DNA of 64,000 nt from Maricaulaceae bacterium (GTDB taxonomy: Bacteria > Pseudomonadota > Alphaproteobacteria > Caulobacterales > Maricaulaceae), in assembly GCA_026126205.1 (NCBI GenBank), contig JAHCJP010000002.1, forward strand, positions 1-64,000, given 5' to 3'. This document shows, piece after piece, positions 11,301 through 19,045 of the stretch. Every line of letters starts with the position of its first letter. The stretch's first letter is position 1. Below the pieces are notes generated by a model, which saw nothing but the letters and a program-made list of their open reading frames with translations, was not told where the DNA came from and did no database searches. A program made the position numbers and the translations under genes.

Positions 11301-12528
11301 TTTCTACCGCATGCGCACTGCGGACGGCGGCTGGCTCTGGGTGCGCTCCACCGGTCAGGTGATCGAACGCGATGCGAACGGAAATGCCCGGACCATGACC
11401 GGTGTTCTGGTCGACGTGAACGACCAACGTCTTCTGGAAGAGGCGCTGCGCGAGGAGAAGGACCGTTTCGCCACCATCTACCGGGCGACGCCGGCGATGA
11501 TGCACACCATTGGCCCCGACGGGCGCATTATCCAGGTCAGCGATTACTGGCTGTCCGTGATGGGCTATGCGCGCGAGGAGGTGATCGGCAAGCCGTCCGT
11601 GGAGTTCCTCGATCCGGAATCACGCGAACGGGCGGAAACCGAAGTCTTGCCGGGGCTGTTCGAGACCGGCTTCTGCCGCGATGTGCCCTACCGCTTCGTC
11701 AGGAAGGACGGTTCGGCCATCGACGTGATCCTCAATTCCTTCCTGGAACGCGACGCCGGCGGAGCGCCGAAAGCCAGTTTCGCCGTCCTGGCCGATGTGA
11801 CCGCGATCCGGCAAGCCCAGACGCAACTGGAAAAATCCAACCGTGAGCTGGATCGTTTCGCCACCGTGGCCTCGCATGACCTGCAGGAGCCGCTGCGCAA
11901 GATATCGGCTTTCGCCAGTCTGGTGCGGCGGCGCTATGAAAGTGTTCTGGATGATGAAGGCGTGCGCTGCCTGAGCTTCCTTGTCGACGCCGCCCAACGG
12001 ATGCAGGCGCTGATCGACGACCTTCTGGAATACTCACGCGCCTCCAACCGGCCCATACAGCCGGAGAAAACCGATCTCGCCGAATTGGTTGACGTGGCTC
12101 TGGACCGGCTGGAAACCGCCATTCGCGCCGGTAACGCGAAAGTCTGTATCGGCGAGCTGCCGGTGGTGACCGGCGACCGGATGCTGCTCACCCAGATGAT
12201 TCAGAATCTGCTCTCCAACGCAGTGAAATATCGAGGCGAGGCGCCGCCGCGCATTGATATCAGCGCCCGGCGCGAGGCGAATGGATGGACGCTTACGGTA
12301 CGTGATAACGGCATCGGCCTCGACCCGCGCTTCGCCGAGAAGATATTTGCTCCCTTCCAGCGTCTGCATTCTCGGGAGGACTATGCAGGCACCGGCATCG
12401 GCCTGGCGCTGGTCCAGCAGGCAGCGGAACGCCATGGCGGTCGGGTTCGGGTTGAGTCAGCGCTTGGGCAGGGCGCGGCTTTCCATGTCTTCCTGCCCGA
12501 TCGCGCCCCGGCCATCGAGGCGGCGTGA
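8374..12528 (+). CDS. Soluble multi-PAS sensor histidine kinase (about nine PAS domains)
   Basis: A 1384-residue protein with no transmembrane segment. An N-terminal PAS (about 1-120) is followed by seven similar PAS/PAC units starting near residues 122, 250, 380, 507, 635, 762 and 889, each led by an L-x-x-R/K-L-A-x-S-E-R-like helix and ending in a GV-x-x-D-(V/I)-T-like PAC segment. A ninth, different PAS starts near 1019. The HisKA domain carries the phospho-acceptor His1168 in ASHDLQEPLRK, and the HATPase domain has QNLLSNAVKY, DNGIGLD and GTGIGLALV. It should autophosphorylate in response to a cytoplasmic cue and pass phosphate to a response regulator, none of which is encoded nearby. It lies only 30 bases upstream of the L,D-transpeptidase gene. 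The ATG at 8374 is preferred over an upstream TTG at 8341. Confidence 0.93.
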   Translation: MSDSDDDFLHALFAESPDAVIVLDEETRVLAVNPAFVRLFGYTEAEVPGTSWATLCDADCENAQLAFEGAASLARSAFDGVYRARDGRRIEGETRAAPAGAGPDGRKRFIAIIRDATPERTLRKRLETSESRLRAAFASAGEGAFTINLQTGIGTISGFLCEFLGFDAADATISHERWREAVHPDDREISLNVFRTLASDPDNPVEAFYRMARADGEYRWMRSRGRVTQTGPDGKPLRAAGVIADVTDSKRLEEKLAASERRLREAVQSARESVWELDARTQTLRFSHDLVEAYSLKGGDAPVGVDEVLSVLHPEDRPAVQDAFARMLKGETMSVQYRSRRTDGGWAWVHTRGSVVERDEAGLPLRAVGVVADITERKELELRLAESERMLREAQASANEGAWSMDLATGDTQNSGIICRLFKLEGDPAPASLDVWRNALHPDDRPYCDSMVELLRRGEPLDVEARISDGAGGWIWVHNRGKACEWREDGKPVRATGLMTDITRRKKLEIRLANNERMLREAFNSANDGAWRYRFSDGSLTLYGEIASAFGTLDDAGRIPVGAWCARVHPDDRERFNAAMAGLAETGRISVEYRFLDASGRWRWIHDRGGVTEHDPDGSPRYAAGVVSDVSDRRELEYRLAEALAAAELATWSYDLVGHVAVIRGDLAVRLGIPADAPSISGDDWMRRHIHPEDKKALIEATLAVSDGRDEMFETLYRARDPANENEWRWIRSTGRVTERGANGRPLAAAGVLRDETERRALEVKLAESERLYREAMESAGDEAWQLDATTGQIQFSAALKRKFGLGGGDGPVPLSAWVDLVHPEDHEICAAARTALAAGEAINTEYRVRDAAGEWRWMHNRGDISARDQDGRPLQAAGVLADITGRKALEMRLADSERHLSDAISAARIGVWRYDINNQHSTARGLLAELIGASPGMDEGEIVRRWDAAVHPEDFEAVKAQMAEMRAGKREAFDAFYRMRTADGGWLWVRSTGQVIERDANGNARTMTGVLVDVNDQRLLEEALREEKDRFATIYRATPAMMHTIGPDGRIIQVSDYWLSVMGYAREEVIGKPSVEFLDPESRERAETEVLPGLFETGFCRDVPYRFVRKDGSAIDVILNSFLERDAGGAPKASFAVLADVTAIRQAQTQLEKSNRELDRFATVASHDLQEPLRKISAFASLVRRRYESVLDDEGVRCLSFLVDAAQRMQALIDDLLEYSRASNRPIQPEKTDLAELVDVALDRLETAIRAGNAKVCIGELPVVTGDRMLLTQMIQNLLSNAVKYRGEAPPRIDISARREANGWTLTVRDNGIGLDPRFAEKIFAPFQRLHSREDYAGTGIGLALVQQAAERHGGRVRVESALGQGAAFHVFLPDRAPAIEAA

Positions 12529-12558
12529 CACCCCCTCGGCTGGTCATGCGCTCCCGCC

Positions 12559-14175
12559 ATGGTTAGCCTGCGGGCGATGCTTCGCCTTCTGCTCCTGATC
12601 CTGGCCGCCCTCGCGCTCGCCAGTATTCCCGCCCGCGCCGGGTTCGAAGCCGCCGGATCGGAACCGTTGCGCGCCCTGCTGGACGGGCCGGAGACGGTGG
12701 TCATCGTGGAAGGCGAACGCCTTTACGCCCCGGCCGCGGTGCGGCGCTTCTACCAGAACCGGCACTTCGTCCCGGCCTGGACCGGCCCTGGATGCAGCGT
12801 CGCCATGGCGCAGTTGCTGGAAGCGATCCAGGCCGCAGACAGCCACGGCCTGAATCCCGCCGACTACCATCTGGATGTCCTGATGCGGCCGGGGGTGTGC
12901 GATGAGTCGCTTGAAGCGCTGGCCACCGACGCCTGGCTGGCGCTGGCCGCACACCTGCATGGCGGGCGGCTGAACCCGGTCAGCGTCGAGCCGGACTGGA
13001 CAGCGGTGCGGCCCGGCATCGATCTGGCCGCCGCACTGGAGGGGGCGCTGGCCAACGGCGACGTCGGCGGCGCGCTGGAGGCTCTGGCCCCGCCGCAGGC
13101 CAGTTACGCCGCGATGCGCGCGGCGCTGGTGCGCTATCGCGGCTACGCCGAATCCGGAGGCTGGCGAGGGGTTGACCCTGGCCCAACGCTTCAGCTGGGC
13201 GATGAGGGGCCGCGCGTGGCGCAGCTGCGCGCCCGGCTGGCGCTCAGCGGTTTTCTGGACCCCGAACTGGCCGAAACAGACGCCCCGTTCGACACGGTTC
13301 TGGAAGACGCCGTGAAGGCGTTCCAGCGCCGGGCGAACCTGAACCCGGACGGCGTCGTCGGCCCGCTGACCCTTAACCAGCTCAACCGCCGCGCCGACGA
13401 CCGCATCGCGCAATTACGCGCCAACCTGGAGCGCTGGCGCTGGCTGCCGGATGATCTCGGCGCGCGCCACATCCGCGTCAACATCGCCGATTTCCGCCTT
13501 GAAGCGCGGGCGGACGGACAGGTGGAGCGCGTCCACAACGTCATTGTCGGCCGGCTGTACCGGCGCACGCCGGTATTCTCCAGCCGCATGACTTATCTGG
13601 TGCTCAATCCGTGGTGGGAGACGCCGCGGAACCTCGCCGTGCGAGACAAGCTGCCGGCCTTCCGGCGCGATCCCGGCGAGGTGGAGCGGCTCGGCTTCGA
13701 GGTGCTGACCCATTCCGGAGACCGGGTCGACCCGGCAACCATCGACTGGAACGAAACCCCGGCCAACCCCTTCCCCTACCGCATCCGCCAGCGCCCCGGC
13801 CCGCTGAATGCGCTAGGCCAGGTCAAGCTGATGTTCCCCAACATCCACAATGTCTATCTGCATGACACCCCCACCCGCGGCCTGTTCTCGCAGGTGCGCC
13901 GGGACTTTTCCTCGGGCTGCATAAGGGTTGAAGACGCCCTGGACCTGACCGAATGGGTGCTGGCAGGCGGCGAATGGGACCGCGAACGCATCGACGCCGC
14001 CGTGGCGTCGGGACGAGAAACAGTCGTGCGCTTGCCAACCGCCGTTCCTGTGCACATTCTGTATCTGACCGCCGTTGCCGAGGCTGGCGGCTCCATCCGC
14101 TTCGTGGATGATCTTTACGGGCGTGATCCGGCGCTTATCGCCGCGCTCGACGCGCCCCCGCCCGGCCTGGAGTAG
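12559..14175 (+). CDS. L,D-transpeptidase, YcbB/LdtD type, with peptidoglycan-binding domain
   Basis: A 538-residue exported protein. After a signal sequence (about 1-28, LRLLLLILAALALASIPARA) come a YcbB-type scaffold region, a PG_binding_1 domain (LGDEGPRVAQLRARLALSG, ending GVVGPLTLNQLN) and a YkuD catalytic domain with His in VYLHDTPTRGLF and nucleophile Cys454 in SSGCIRVED. Such enzymes make 3-3 peptidoglycan crosslinks. The ATG at 12559 or the one at 12577 could be used; neither has a strong ribosome site. It is followed after 8 bases by the M15-type gene, suggesting a joint peptidoglycan-processing unit. A paralogue is at 19046-20773. Confidence 0.93.
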   Translation: MVSLRAMLRLLLLILAALALASIPARAGFEAAGSEPLRALLDGPETVVIVEGERLYAPAAVRRFYQNRHFVPAWTGPGCSVAMAQLLEAIQAADSHGLNPADYHLDVLMRPGVCDESLEALATDAWLALAAHLHGGRLNPVSVEPDWTAVRPGIDLAAALEGALANGDVGGALEALAPPQASYAAMRAALVRYRGYAESGGWRGVDPGPTLQLGDEGPRVAQLRARLALSGFLDPELAETDAPFDTVLEDAVKAFQRRANLNPDGVVGPLTLNQLNRRADDRIAQLRANLERWRWLPDDLGARHIRVNIADFRLEARADGQVERVHNVIVGRLYRRTPVFSSRMTYLVLNPWWETPRNLAVRDKLPAFRRDPGEVERLGFEVLTHSGDRVDPATIDWNETPANPFPYRIRQRPGPLNALGQVKLMFPNIHNVYLHDTPTRGLFSQVRRDFSSGCIRVEDALDLTEWVLAGGEWDRERIDAAVASGRETVVRLPTAVPVHILYLTAVAEAGGSIRFVDDLYGRDPALIAALDAPPPGLE

Positions 14176-14183
14176 GAACATTG

Positions 14184-15332
14184 ATGCGTCTGGTGCTTGC
14201 GGCCGTCCTCGGGGCGGCGGTTTCCGGGTGCGCTTCGTGGTGGCCGCAAACACGGGCCGCGGAGACCCCGGCCTATGACCCCGTTCTGACCTACGCCGCG
14301 GCGGAAACACCGGAGGCGGCAGCTGCGGCGGAAGAAATTATCGCCGAACCGCCAGGCGCAGAAGCGGACGCGGAGATTCTGGAGGCGGCGGCGGTTCCCT
14401 TTCCCAACCTCGCCCCGCGCGCCGCGCACCAAGCCGGCGAACGCGCACCCTTCGATCCCGGCCGGGCGGGCTTCAGCGTGCAGGTGCGCGACATGACCGT
14501 TTCTTATCGGGTGTTCGGCGTGTTCGCGCTTCCGGGCGAGGCGGTGCTGCTGCGCCCCTCCGTACCGGTGCAGACCCGTATCGCCGCCGGCCGCCTGCAT
14601 GACGGCGGCGCGGACGGGCTGGTCTGGTCCGCCCCGCGCGAGGCCGGGCTGTATCCGGTCACGCTGACGGCGGAGGACGGGGCGGAAATCCTGCTCAACG
14701 CCTTTGTGATGACGCCTGCGAGCGACATTCGCCGCGGCGCGCTGGAAGGCTACGCCATCGGCGACTACCCGGCCGAACCGTTCCGCGGCCTGGCGGAGTA
14801 TGCTCCGCCGCAAGGCTTTGTGCGTGTGACCGAGGACGTGTTGAATACGCCGGTGGCGCCGCATTTCACCCTCGCCCAGTTCCTGTGCAAGCAGGAAGCG
14901 ACGGGGCCGAAATACGCCGTGGTGCGCGAGCGCCTGCTGCTTGTGCTGGAGCGGATGCTGGAGGCAGTGAACCAGAACGGCTGGCGCACCGACAGTTTCG
15001 AGGTGATGAGCGGCTACCGCACACCGGTCTACAATGCCGGCCTGCGCAACAGCCCCAACTCACGCCATGTCTATGGCGGCGCGGCCGACATCTATATCGA
15101 TGTCAGTCCGCGCGACGGCCGCATGGACGATCTGAACGGCGATGGCGAGCGCGACTGGCGCGACGCCGCTGTGTTGTATGACTTCTTCGAGGAACTGGTC
15201 ACGCGCCCGGAATGGGCCGATCTTCAAGGCGGCATCGGCGCCTATCCGCCGACGCGTTTCCATGGCGGCTTCGTGCATGTGGATGAACGCGGCTGGCCGG
15301 CCCGGTGGGGGCGGTCCCGCCCGTCATCCTGA
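14184..15332 (+). CDS. M15-type (YcbK/DUF882-like) peptidoglycan peptidase, probable lipoprotein
   Basis: A 382-residue protein starting MRLVLAAVLGAAVSGCASWW, a lipobox (VSGC). A variable Ala/Glu-rich stretch follows, then a beta-rich middle domain (about 90-200), then a C-terminal peptidase M15_3-like domain. Predicted zinc ligands are His295 in SRHVYGG, Asp302 in AADIYID and His365 in GFVHVDERG, with SGYRTPVYN ahead of them. The family cleaves or recognises D-Ala-containing peptidoglycan peptides. AGGAA lies 6 bases before the ATG at 14184. It ends one base before the stop of the converging ABC permease gene, so no intergenic terminator fits between them. Confidence 0.88.
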   Translation: MRLVLAAVLGAAVSGCASWWPQTRAAETPAYDPVLTYAAAETPEAAAAAEEIIAEPPGAEADAEILEAAAVPFPNLAPRAAHQAGERAPFDPGRAGFSVQVRDMTVSYRVFGVFALPGEAVLLRPSVPVQTRIAAGRLHDGGADGLVWSAPREAGLYPVTLTAEDGAEILLNAFVMTPASDIRRGALEGYAIGDYPAEPFRGLAEYAPPQGFVRVTEDVLNTPVAPHFTLAQFLCKQEATGPKYAVVRERLLLVLERMLEAVNQNGWRTDSFEVMSGYRTPVYNAGLRNSPNSRHVYGGAADIYIDVSPRDGRMDDLNGDGERDWRDAAVLYDFFEELVTRPEWADLQGGIGAYPPTRFHGGFVHVDERGWPARWGRSRPSS

Positions 15333-16565
15333 TCACTCGAAACGCAGCGCCTCGATGGGGTCGAGCCGCGAGGCCCGGTGCGCCGGGTAGAATCCGAAGA
15401 AGATGCCGACGAAAGCCGCCGATCCGATGGCCAGCCCCGCCACCATCGGATGGATGGCCACGGGAAACTGGCCCATCGCCTCCACCACCATCGTGCCCGC
15501 CACCCCGGCCAGCAGGCCGATCAGCCCGCCGGTGACGCACAGGGTGACGCTCTCGATCAGGAACTGGTCGCGGATATTGCGCCGCCGCGCCCCGACGGCG
15601 AGGCGCAGGCCGATCTCGCGCGTGCGCTCGGTCACCGAGACCAGCATGATGTTCATGATGCCGATGCCGCCGACGATCAGCGAGATCGCCGCCGTGGCGG
15701 CCAGCAGCAGGCCAAGCTGCGCCGCCGTCTCGTTGCGGGCGCGGATGAACTCGGCCATGTCGCGGACGTTGAAATTGTCCTCCGCCCCCGGAAGCACGTT
15801 GCGGCGGATGCGCAGCAATTCCTCGATATCAGCCTGCACATGGGCCGGGTTCGCTCCGCCCGCCAGCTCGACATAGATCGCGAACACCGGGTCGCGCTGG
15901 TTGAAGGTGAAGCCGATGACCCGCGACCGCGCCGTGGTCGCCGGCATGAAGGCGACGTCGTCCTGGTCAGTGCCGAAGGCCGACTGGCCCTTGGACTGCA
16001 GCACGCCGATCACCTCGACCGGCACATTCCCGATTCTCACCACCTGTCCGACCGGGTCGGAGACGCCAAACAACTGTTCCGCCACCGTGGTCCCGATCAC
16101 CGCCACACGGGCGCCGGCGCGGAACTCCTCGGCCGTGAACAGCCGGCCGCGTTCCAGCCGCCAGTCGCGGACGCGGAAAAAATCCTCGTTCACGCCCTGG
16201 ATGCGCGTCGTCCAGTTGGTTCCCCCGGCGACCATGGCGGCGCTTGAGCCGATCTCCCCGGACGCCGCGGCGACATTGGCGACCTCGTTGCGGATCGCGT
16301 CGACATCGGCGTCGGTCAGCAGCGTCGCCGTTCCGGCGCCGCCGCGGCGGCCGCCGAAGGCGCTGGAGCCCGGCCGTACCACCAGCAGGTTGGCGCCGAG
16401 ACTGGCGATTTGTTGCTCCACCGCTTGCTTGGCGCCTTCACTGATCGAGACCATCACGATCACCGAACCGACGCCGATCACAACGCCCAGCATGGCCAGC
16501 AGGCTGCGCAGCGCGTTGACACGCAGCGAATTGAGGGCGACGGGCAGCGCGGCGAGCGGGTTCAT
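15333..16565 (-). CDS. MacB-like ABC transporter permease (FtsX-fold)
   Basis: A 410-residue membrane protein: an N-terminal transmembrane helix (VNALRSLLAMLGVVIGVGSVIVMVSISEG region), a large periplasmic MacB_PCD domain, then three C-terminal helices of the FtsX fold (LLLAATAAISLIVGGIGIMN, MLVSVTERTREIGLR, and the final pair). It is the separate membrane half of a MacB-type exporter, E. coli MacB being a single fused chain. Its ATG overlaps the ATPase gene stop by four bases (ATGA at 16562-16565). The open frame running upstream to 17225 is the out-of-frame shadow of the ATPase and not a fusion. Confidence 0.95.
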   Translation of the reverse strand: MNPLAALPVALNSLRVNALRSLLAMLGVVIGVGSVIVMVSISEGAKQAVEQQIASLGANLLVVRPGSSAFGGRRGGAGTATLLTDADVDAIRNEVANVAAASGEIGSSAAMVAGGTNWTTRIQGVNEDFFRVRDWRLERGRLFTAEEFRAGARVAVIGTTVAEQLFGVSDPVGQVVRIGNVPVEVIGVLQSKGQSAFGTDQDDVAFMPATTARSRVIGFTFNQRDPVFAIYVELAGGANPAHVQADIEELLRIRRNVLPGAEDNFNVRDMAEFIRARNETAAQLGLLLAATAAISLIVGGIGIMNIMLVSVTERTREIGLRLAVGARRRNIRDQFLIESVTLCVTGGLIGLLAGVAGTMVVEAMGQFPVAIHPMVAGLAIGSAAFVGIFFGFYPAHRASRLDPIEALRFE

Positions 16566-17296
16566 GTGCGGTCCTCCACGATCACCCCGTCCCGGAAGGT
16601 CAGCTTGCGGCGGGCGTGTTCGGCCACGTCCGGTTCGTGCGTGACCAGGATGATGGTGATGCCGTCGGCGTTCAACCGGTCGAAAATGGCCATGATCTCC
16701 GCCGAGGTCCTGGTGTCGAGCGCGCCTGTCGGTTCGTCGGCCAGCAGGATGCGCGGATCGTTGACCAGCGCGCGGGCGATGGCCACGCGTTGCTGCTGGC
16801 CGCCGGAGAGCTGCGAGGGCTGGTGGTCCATGCGGTCGCCGAGGCCCACCTGCTGCAATCGCGCCTCGGCGCGTCTCTTGCGTTCCACCGCCGGGACCCC
16901 GGCATAGACCAGCGGCAGGGCGGCGTTGTCCAGGGCGCTGGTGCGCGGCAGCAAGTTGAACTGCTGGAAGACGAAACCGACCATGCGGCTGCGGAACGCC
17001 GCCAGCGCGTCGGCCGAAAGGCCCGACAGGCGTTCGCCGCCGATGACCAGCTCGCCCGAGGTCGGCCGGTCCAGCGCGCCGAGCAGGTTCATGAAGGTCG
17101 ACTTGCCGGAGCCGGACGCGCCCATGACGGCGACATAGTCGCCTTCCCGGATATCCAGCGTCACGCCGCGCAGCGCCTTCACCTCGGTGTCGCCCATCTT
17201 GTAAGTGCGCGTCAGGTTGCGGCACTGGATGAACGGTCCGGCGGAGACGGCTGGCGCCGCTTTGCCGCGCCTGCGGGCCGGCGTGGCCGTATTCAT
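16562..17296 (-). CDS. MacB/LolD-like ABC transporter ATP-binding protein
   Basis: A 244-residue ATPase with Walker A GASGSGKST, signature LSGGQQQRVAIARAL, Walker B ILLADEPTGALD and switch His in LVTHEPDVA. It belongs to the MacB/LolD/FtsE subfamily, with the family's usual length plus a short basic N-terminal extension rich in Thr, Ala and Arg. It energises the FtsX-like permease encoded immediately downstream and forms an efflux pump with the adaptor encoded upstream. The start codon overlaps the adaptor stop by one base (TGATG at 17294-17298). Confidence 0.95.
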   Translation of the reverse strand: MNTATPARRRGKAAPAVSAGPFIQCRNLTRTYKMGDTEVKALRGVTLDIREGDYVAVMGASGSGKSTFMNLLGALDRPTSGELVIGGERLSGLSADALAAFRSRMVGFVFQQFNLLPRTSALDNAALPLVYAGVPAVERKRRAEARLQQVGLGDRMDHQPSQLSGGQQQRVAIARALVNDPRILLADEPTGALDTRTSAEIMAIFDRLNADGITIILVTHEPDVAEHARRKLTFRDGVIVEDRT

Positions 17297-18885
17297 CAGG
17301 CGCGCTCCCGCGCCCGCAGCACCACCCGTTCGCCCGCCTCCAGCTCGCCGGACAGGACTTCCGTGCGCTGGGTGTCGGCGACGCCGAGGCGCACCCGGCG
17401 TTCGGCCAGGGTCCCGTCGGCCTCCATCACCCAGACGGAGCCCGAGCGGATCTCCGCGGCCTCAGCCTGTATCTCGCGATAGCGGGCCATCTGCTCCGTC
17501 GTCAGCACGCCCTGCAACGCCGCATCGATGCGCGCCTGGAACTGGGCGCGCGGATTCGCGCCGCGCGTTCCGCCGCCGCCTGCGGCGCCGCCAGGACCCA
17601 TCATCACCACCATGCCGCCGCCGCCCCCGGCCGCGCCGCCGCCGCTCTGCTGCATCTCGGCCACCAGGCTCTGCACGGCGCTGTTCACCGCGGCGCGGGC
17701 GCGCTCGGTCTGGTCCGGGGTCAGTTCAAGCTGTTCGGCCAGCCGGTCGATCATCGCGCCGGGGCCGCCGGCCATGCGCATGCCGCCCGCCGCCGGTCCG
17801 CCCTGGCCGGAGCCGCGCTGGCCGCCGGCGCCCGGGCCACGCTGCTGCGGCGACTCCGCCGGGCGGGCGCGGGCCTCCAGCGCCCCGCCGGGGCGGAAGC
17901 GCAGCGCCGCGTTCGGCACCGTCAGCACACCCTGGCGCTCACCGGTGACGATGGTCAGGTTGGCGGTCATGCCGGGCAGCAGGCGGCCGCCCGGATTGGC
18001 GGCGTGGATCACCACGGTATAGGTCACGACATTCTGCAGGCTGGTTGGCGACAACCGCACCTGCATCACCCGGCCCTCCAGCGTCCGTCCCGGATAAGCG
18101 TCGACGGTGAAGCTCGCCGGCTGGCCCTCGGCCACCTGGCCGATGTCGGATTCATCGACCTGGGCTTCGATCTGCACCTCGGACAGGTCCTGAGCGATGG
18201 TGAACAGCGTCGGCGCCTGCAGGCTGGCCGCCACGGTCTGGCCCACGTCCACGGCGCGCGACACCACCACCCCGTCGATGGGCGAGCGGATCACCGTGCG
18301 CTCCAGGTCGATGCGCGCGTTCTCCAGGCTGGCGCGCCGTTGGGTCAGCGTCGCCTCGGCGTTGGAAATCTGCGCCAGCGCCACCTGCCGGTCGGCGCGG
18401 GCCGACTGCAGGGCGGCGACCGCGTTGTCATAGGCGGCCTGGCTGGCGTTGCCGCGCTCGTAAAGCGACTGGATGCGTTCATAGCTGTCCTGCGCCACGC
18501 GCAGGCTGGCGTCGACGCGCGACAGCGAGGCGCGCTGCAATTGCAGTCCGGCCTCGGCCACCGCCACGGCGGATTCGGCCTCGCGCACGCGGGTCTCGTA
18601 GGTTTGCGGGTCCAGCCGCGCGATCACCTGCCCCGCGGTGACGCGGGAGTTGAAGTCCACCGCCAGTTCGGAGATCTGGCCCGACAGCTGCGAGCCGACC
18701 TGCACCGTCACCAGCGCGCTGACCGCGCCGGTGGCCGACACGGTGCGACGCACATCGCCCGCCGCCGCCTCGGCGGTCTCTATGTCAAACCCGTCGGCGG
18801 ACGGAGCGCGCCCGAAGGCGAACCACAGCGCAGCGGCGATGGCGATCGCGGCGGCGGCGGCGATGATCAGATGCTGGCGTTTCAT
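17296..18885 (-). CDS. MacA-like periplasmic adaptor (HlyD family) with an internal Gly-rich, LTxxQ-containing insert
   Basis: A 529-residue adaptor anchored by an N-terminal helix (MKRQHLIIAAAAAIAIAAAL). The usual order is readable: first lipoyl half (VGSQLSGQISELAVDFNSRV), coiled-coil hairpin (about 85-210), second lipoyl half (TVIRSPIDGVVVSRAVDVG), beta-barrel and membrane-proximal domain. MacA relatives are about 370-400 residues long; the excess here is an insert at about 335-475, rich in Gly/Gln/Met, containing LTPDQTERARAAV and LTTEQMARYREIQ helices reminiscent of Spy/CpxP LTxxQ motifs. The chain then resumes at GSVWVMEADG. It is the first gene of the adaptor-ATPase-permease operon. 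No TolC-like gene is in the window. Confidence 0.92.
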   Translation of the reverse strand: MKRQHLIIAAAAAIAIAAALWFAFGRAPSADGFDIETAEAAAGDVRRTVSATGAVSALVTVQVGSQLSGQISELAVDFNSRVTAGQVIARLDPQTYETRVREAESAVAVAEAGLQLQRASLSRVDASLRVAQDSYERIQSLYERGNASQAAYDNAVAALQSARADRQVALAQISNAEATLTQRRASLENARIDLERTVIRSPIDGVVVSRAVDVGQTVAASLQAPTLFTIAQDLSEVQIEAQVDESDIGQVAEGQPASFTVDAYPGRTLEGRVMQVRLSPTSLQNVVTYTVVIHAANPGGRLLPGMTANLTIVTGERQGVLTVPNAALRFRPGGALEARARPAESPQQRGPGAGGQRGSGQGGPAAGGMRMAGGPGAMIDRLAEQLELTPDQTERARAAVNSAVQSLVAEMQQSGGGAAGGGGGMVVMMGPGGAAGGGGTRGANPRAQFQARIDAALQGVLTTEQMARYREIQAEAAEIRSGSVWVMEADGTLAERRVRLGVADTQRTEVLSGELEAGERVVLRARERA

Positions 18886-18977
18886 GCGGCGGGGCGCTCC
18901 CTGGCGGCCGGCGGTGACGGAGGCTCGGAACCTTAAACGCGGCCGCCGCGGCGTTTCCGTCGCGGCGGCCTGCGCGC

Positions 18978-18985
18978 GATATAGC
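18978..18985 (-). promoter_or_regulatory. -10-like element upstream of the efflux operon
   Basis: On the minus strand this reads GCTATATC, a full match to the Caulobacter-type -10 consensus GCTANAWC, about 93 bases before the adaptor start. No good TTGACG-like -35 element sits at the expected distance, so it is only a candidate. Confidence 0.3.
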
Positions 18986-19045
18986 GCCCGATGGCGCATC
19001 TGGCGATGGCGGAATGATTACAGGATGGTCATGTGGCGCAGACGA

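Noticed and set aside
15333..17225. Apparent 630-residue ATPase-permease fusion
   Set aside because: Its N-terminal third is out of frame with the real ATPase (16562-17296), which has intact motifs and an ATGA overlap with the permease. The extension is a high-GC shadow.
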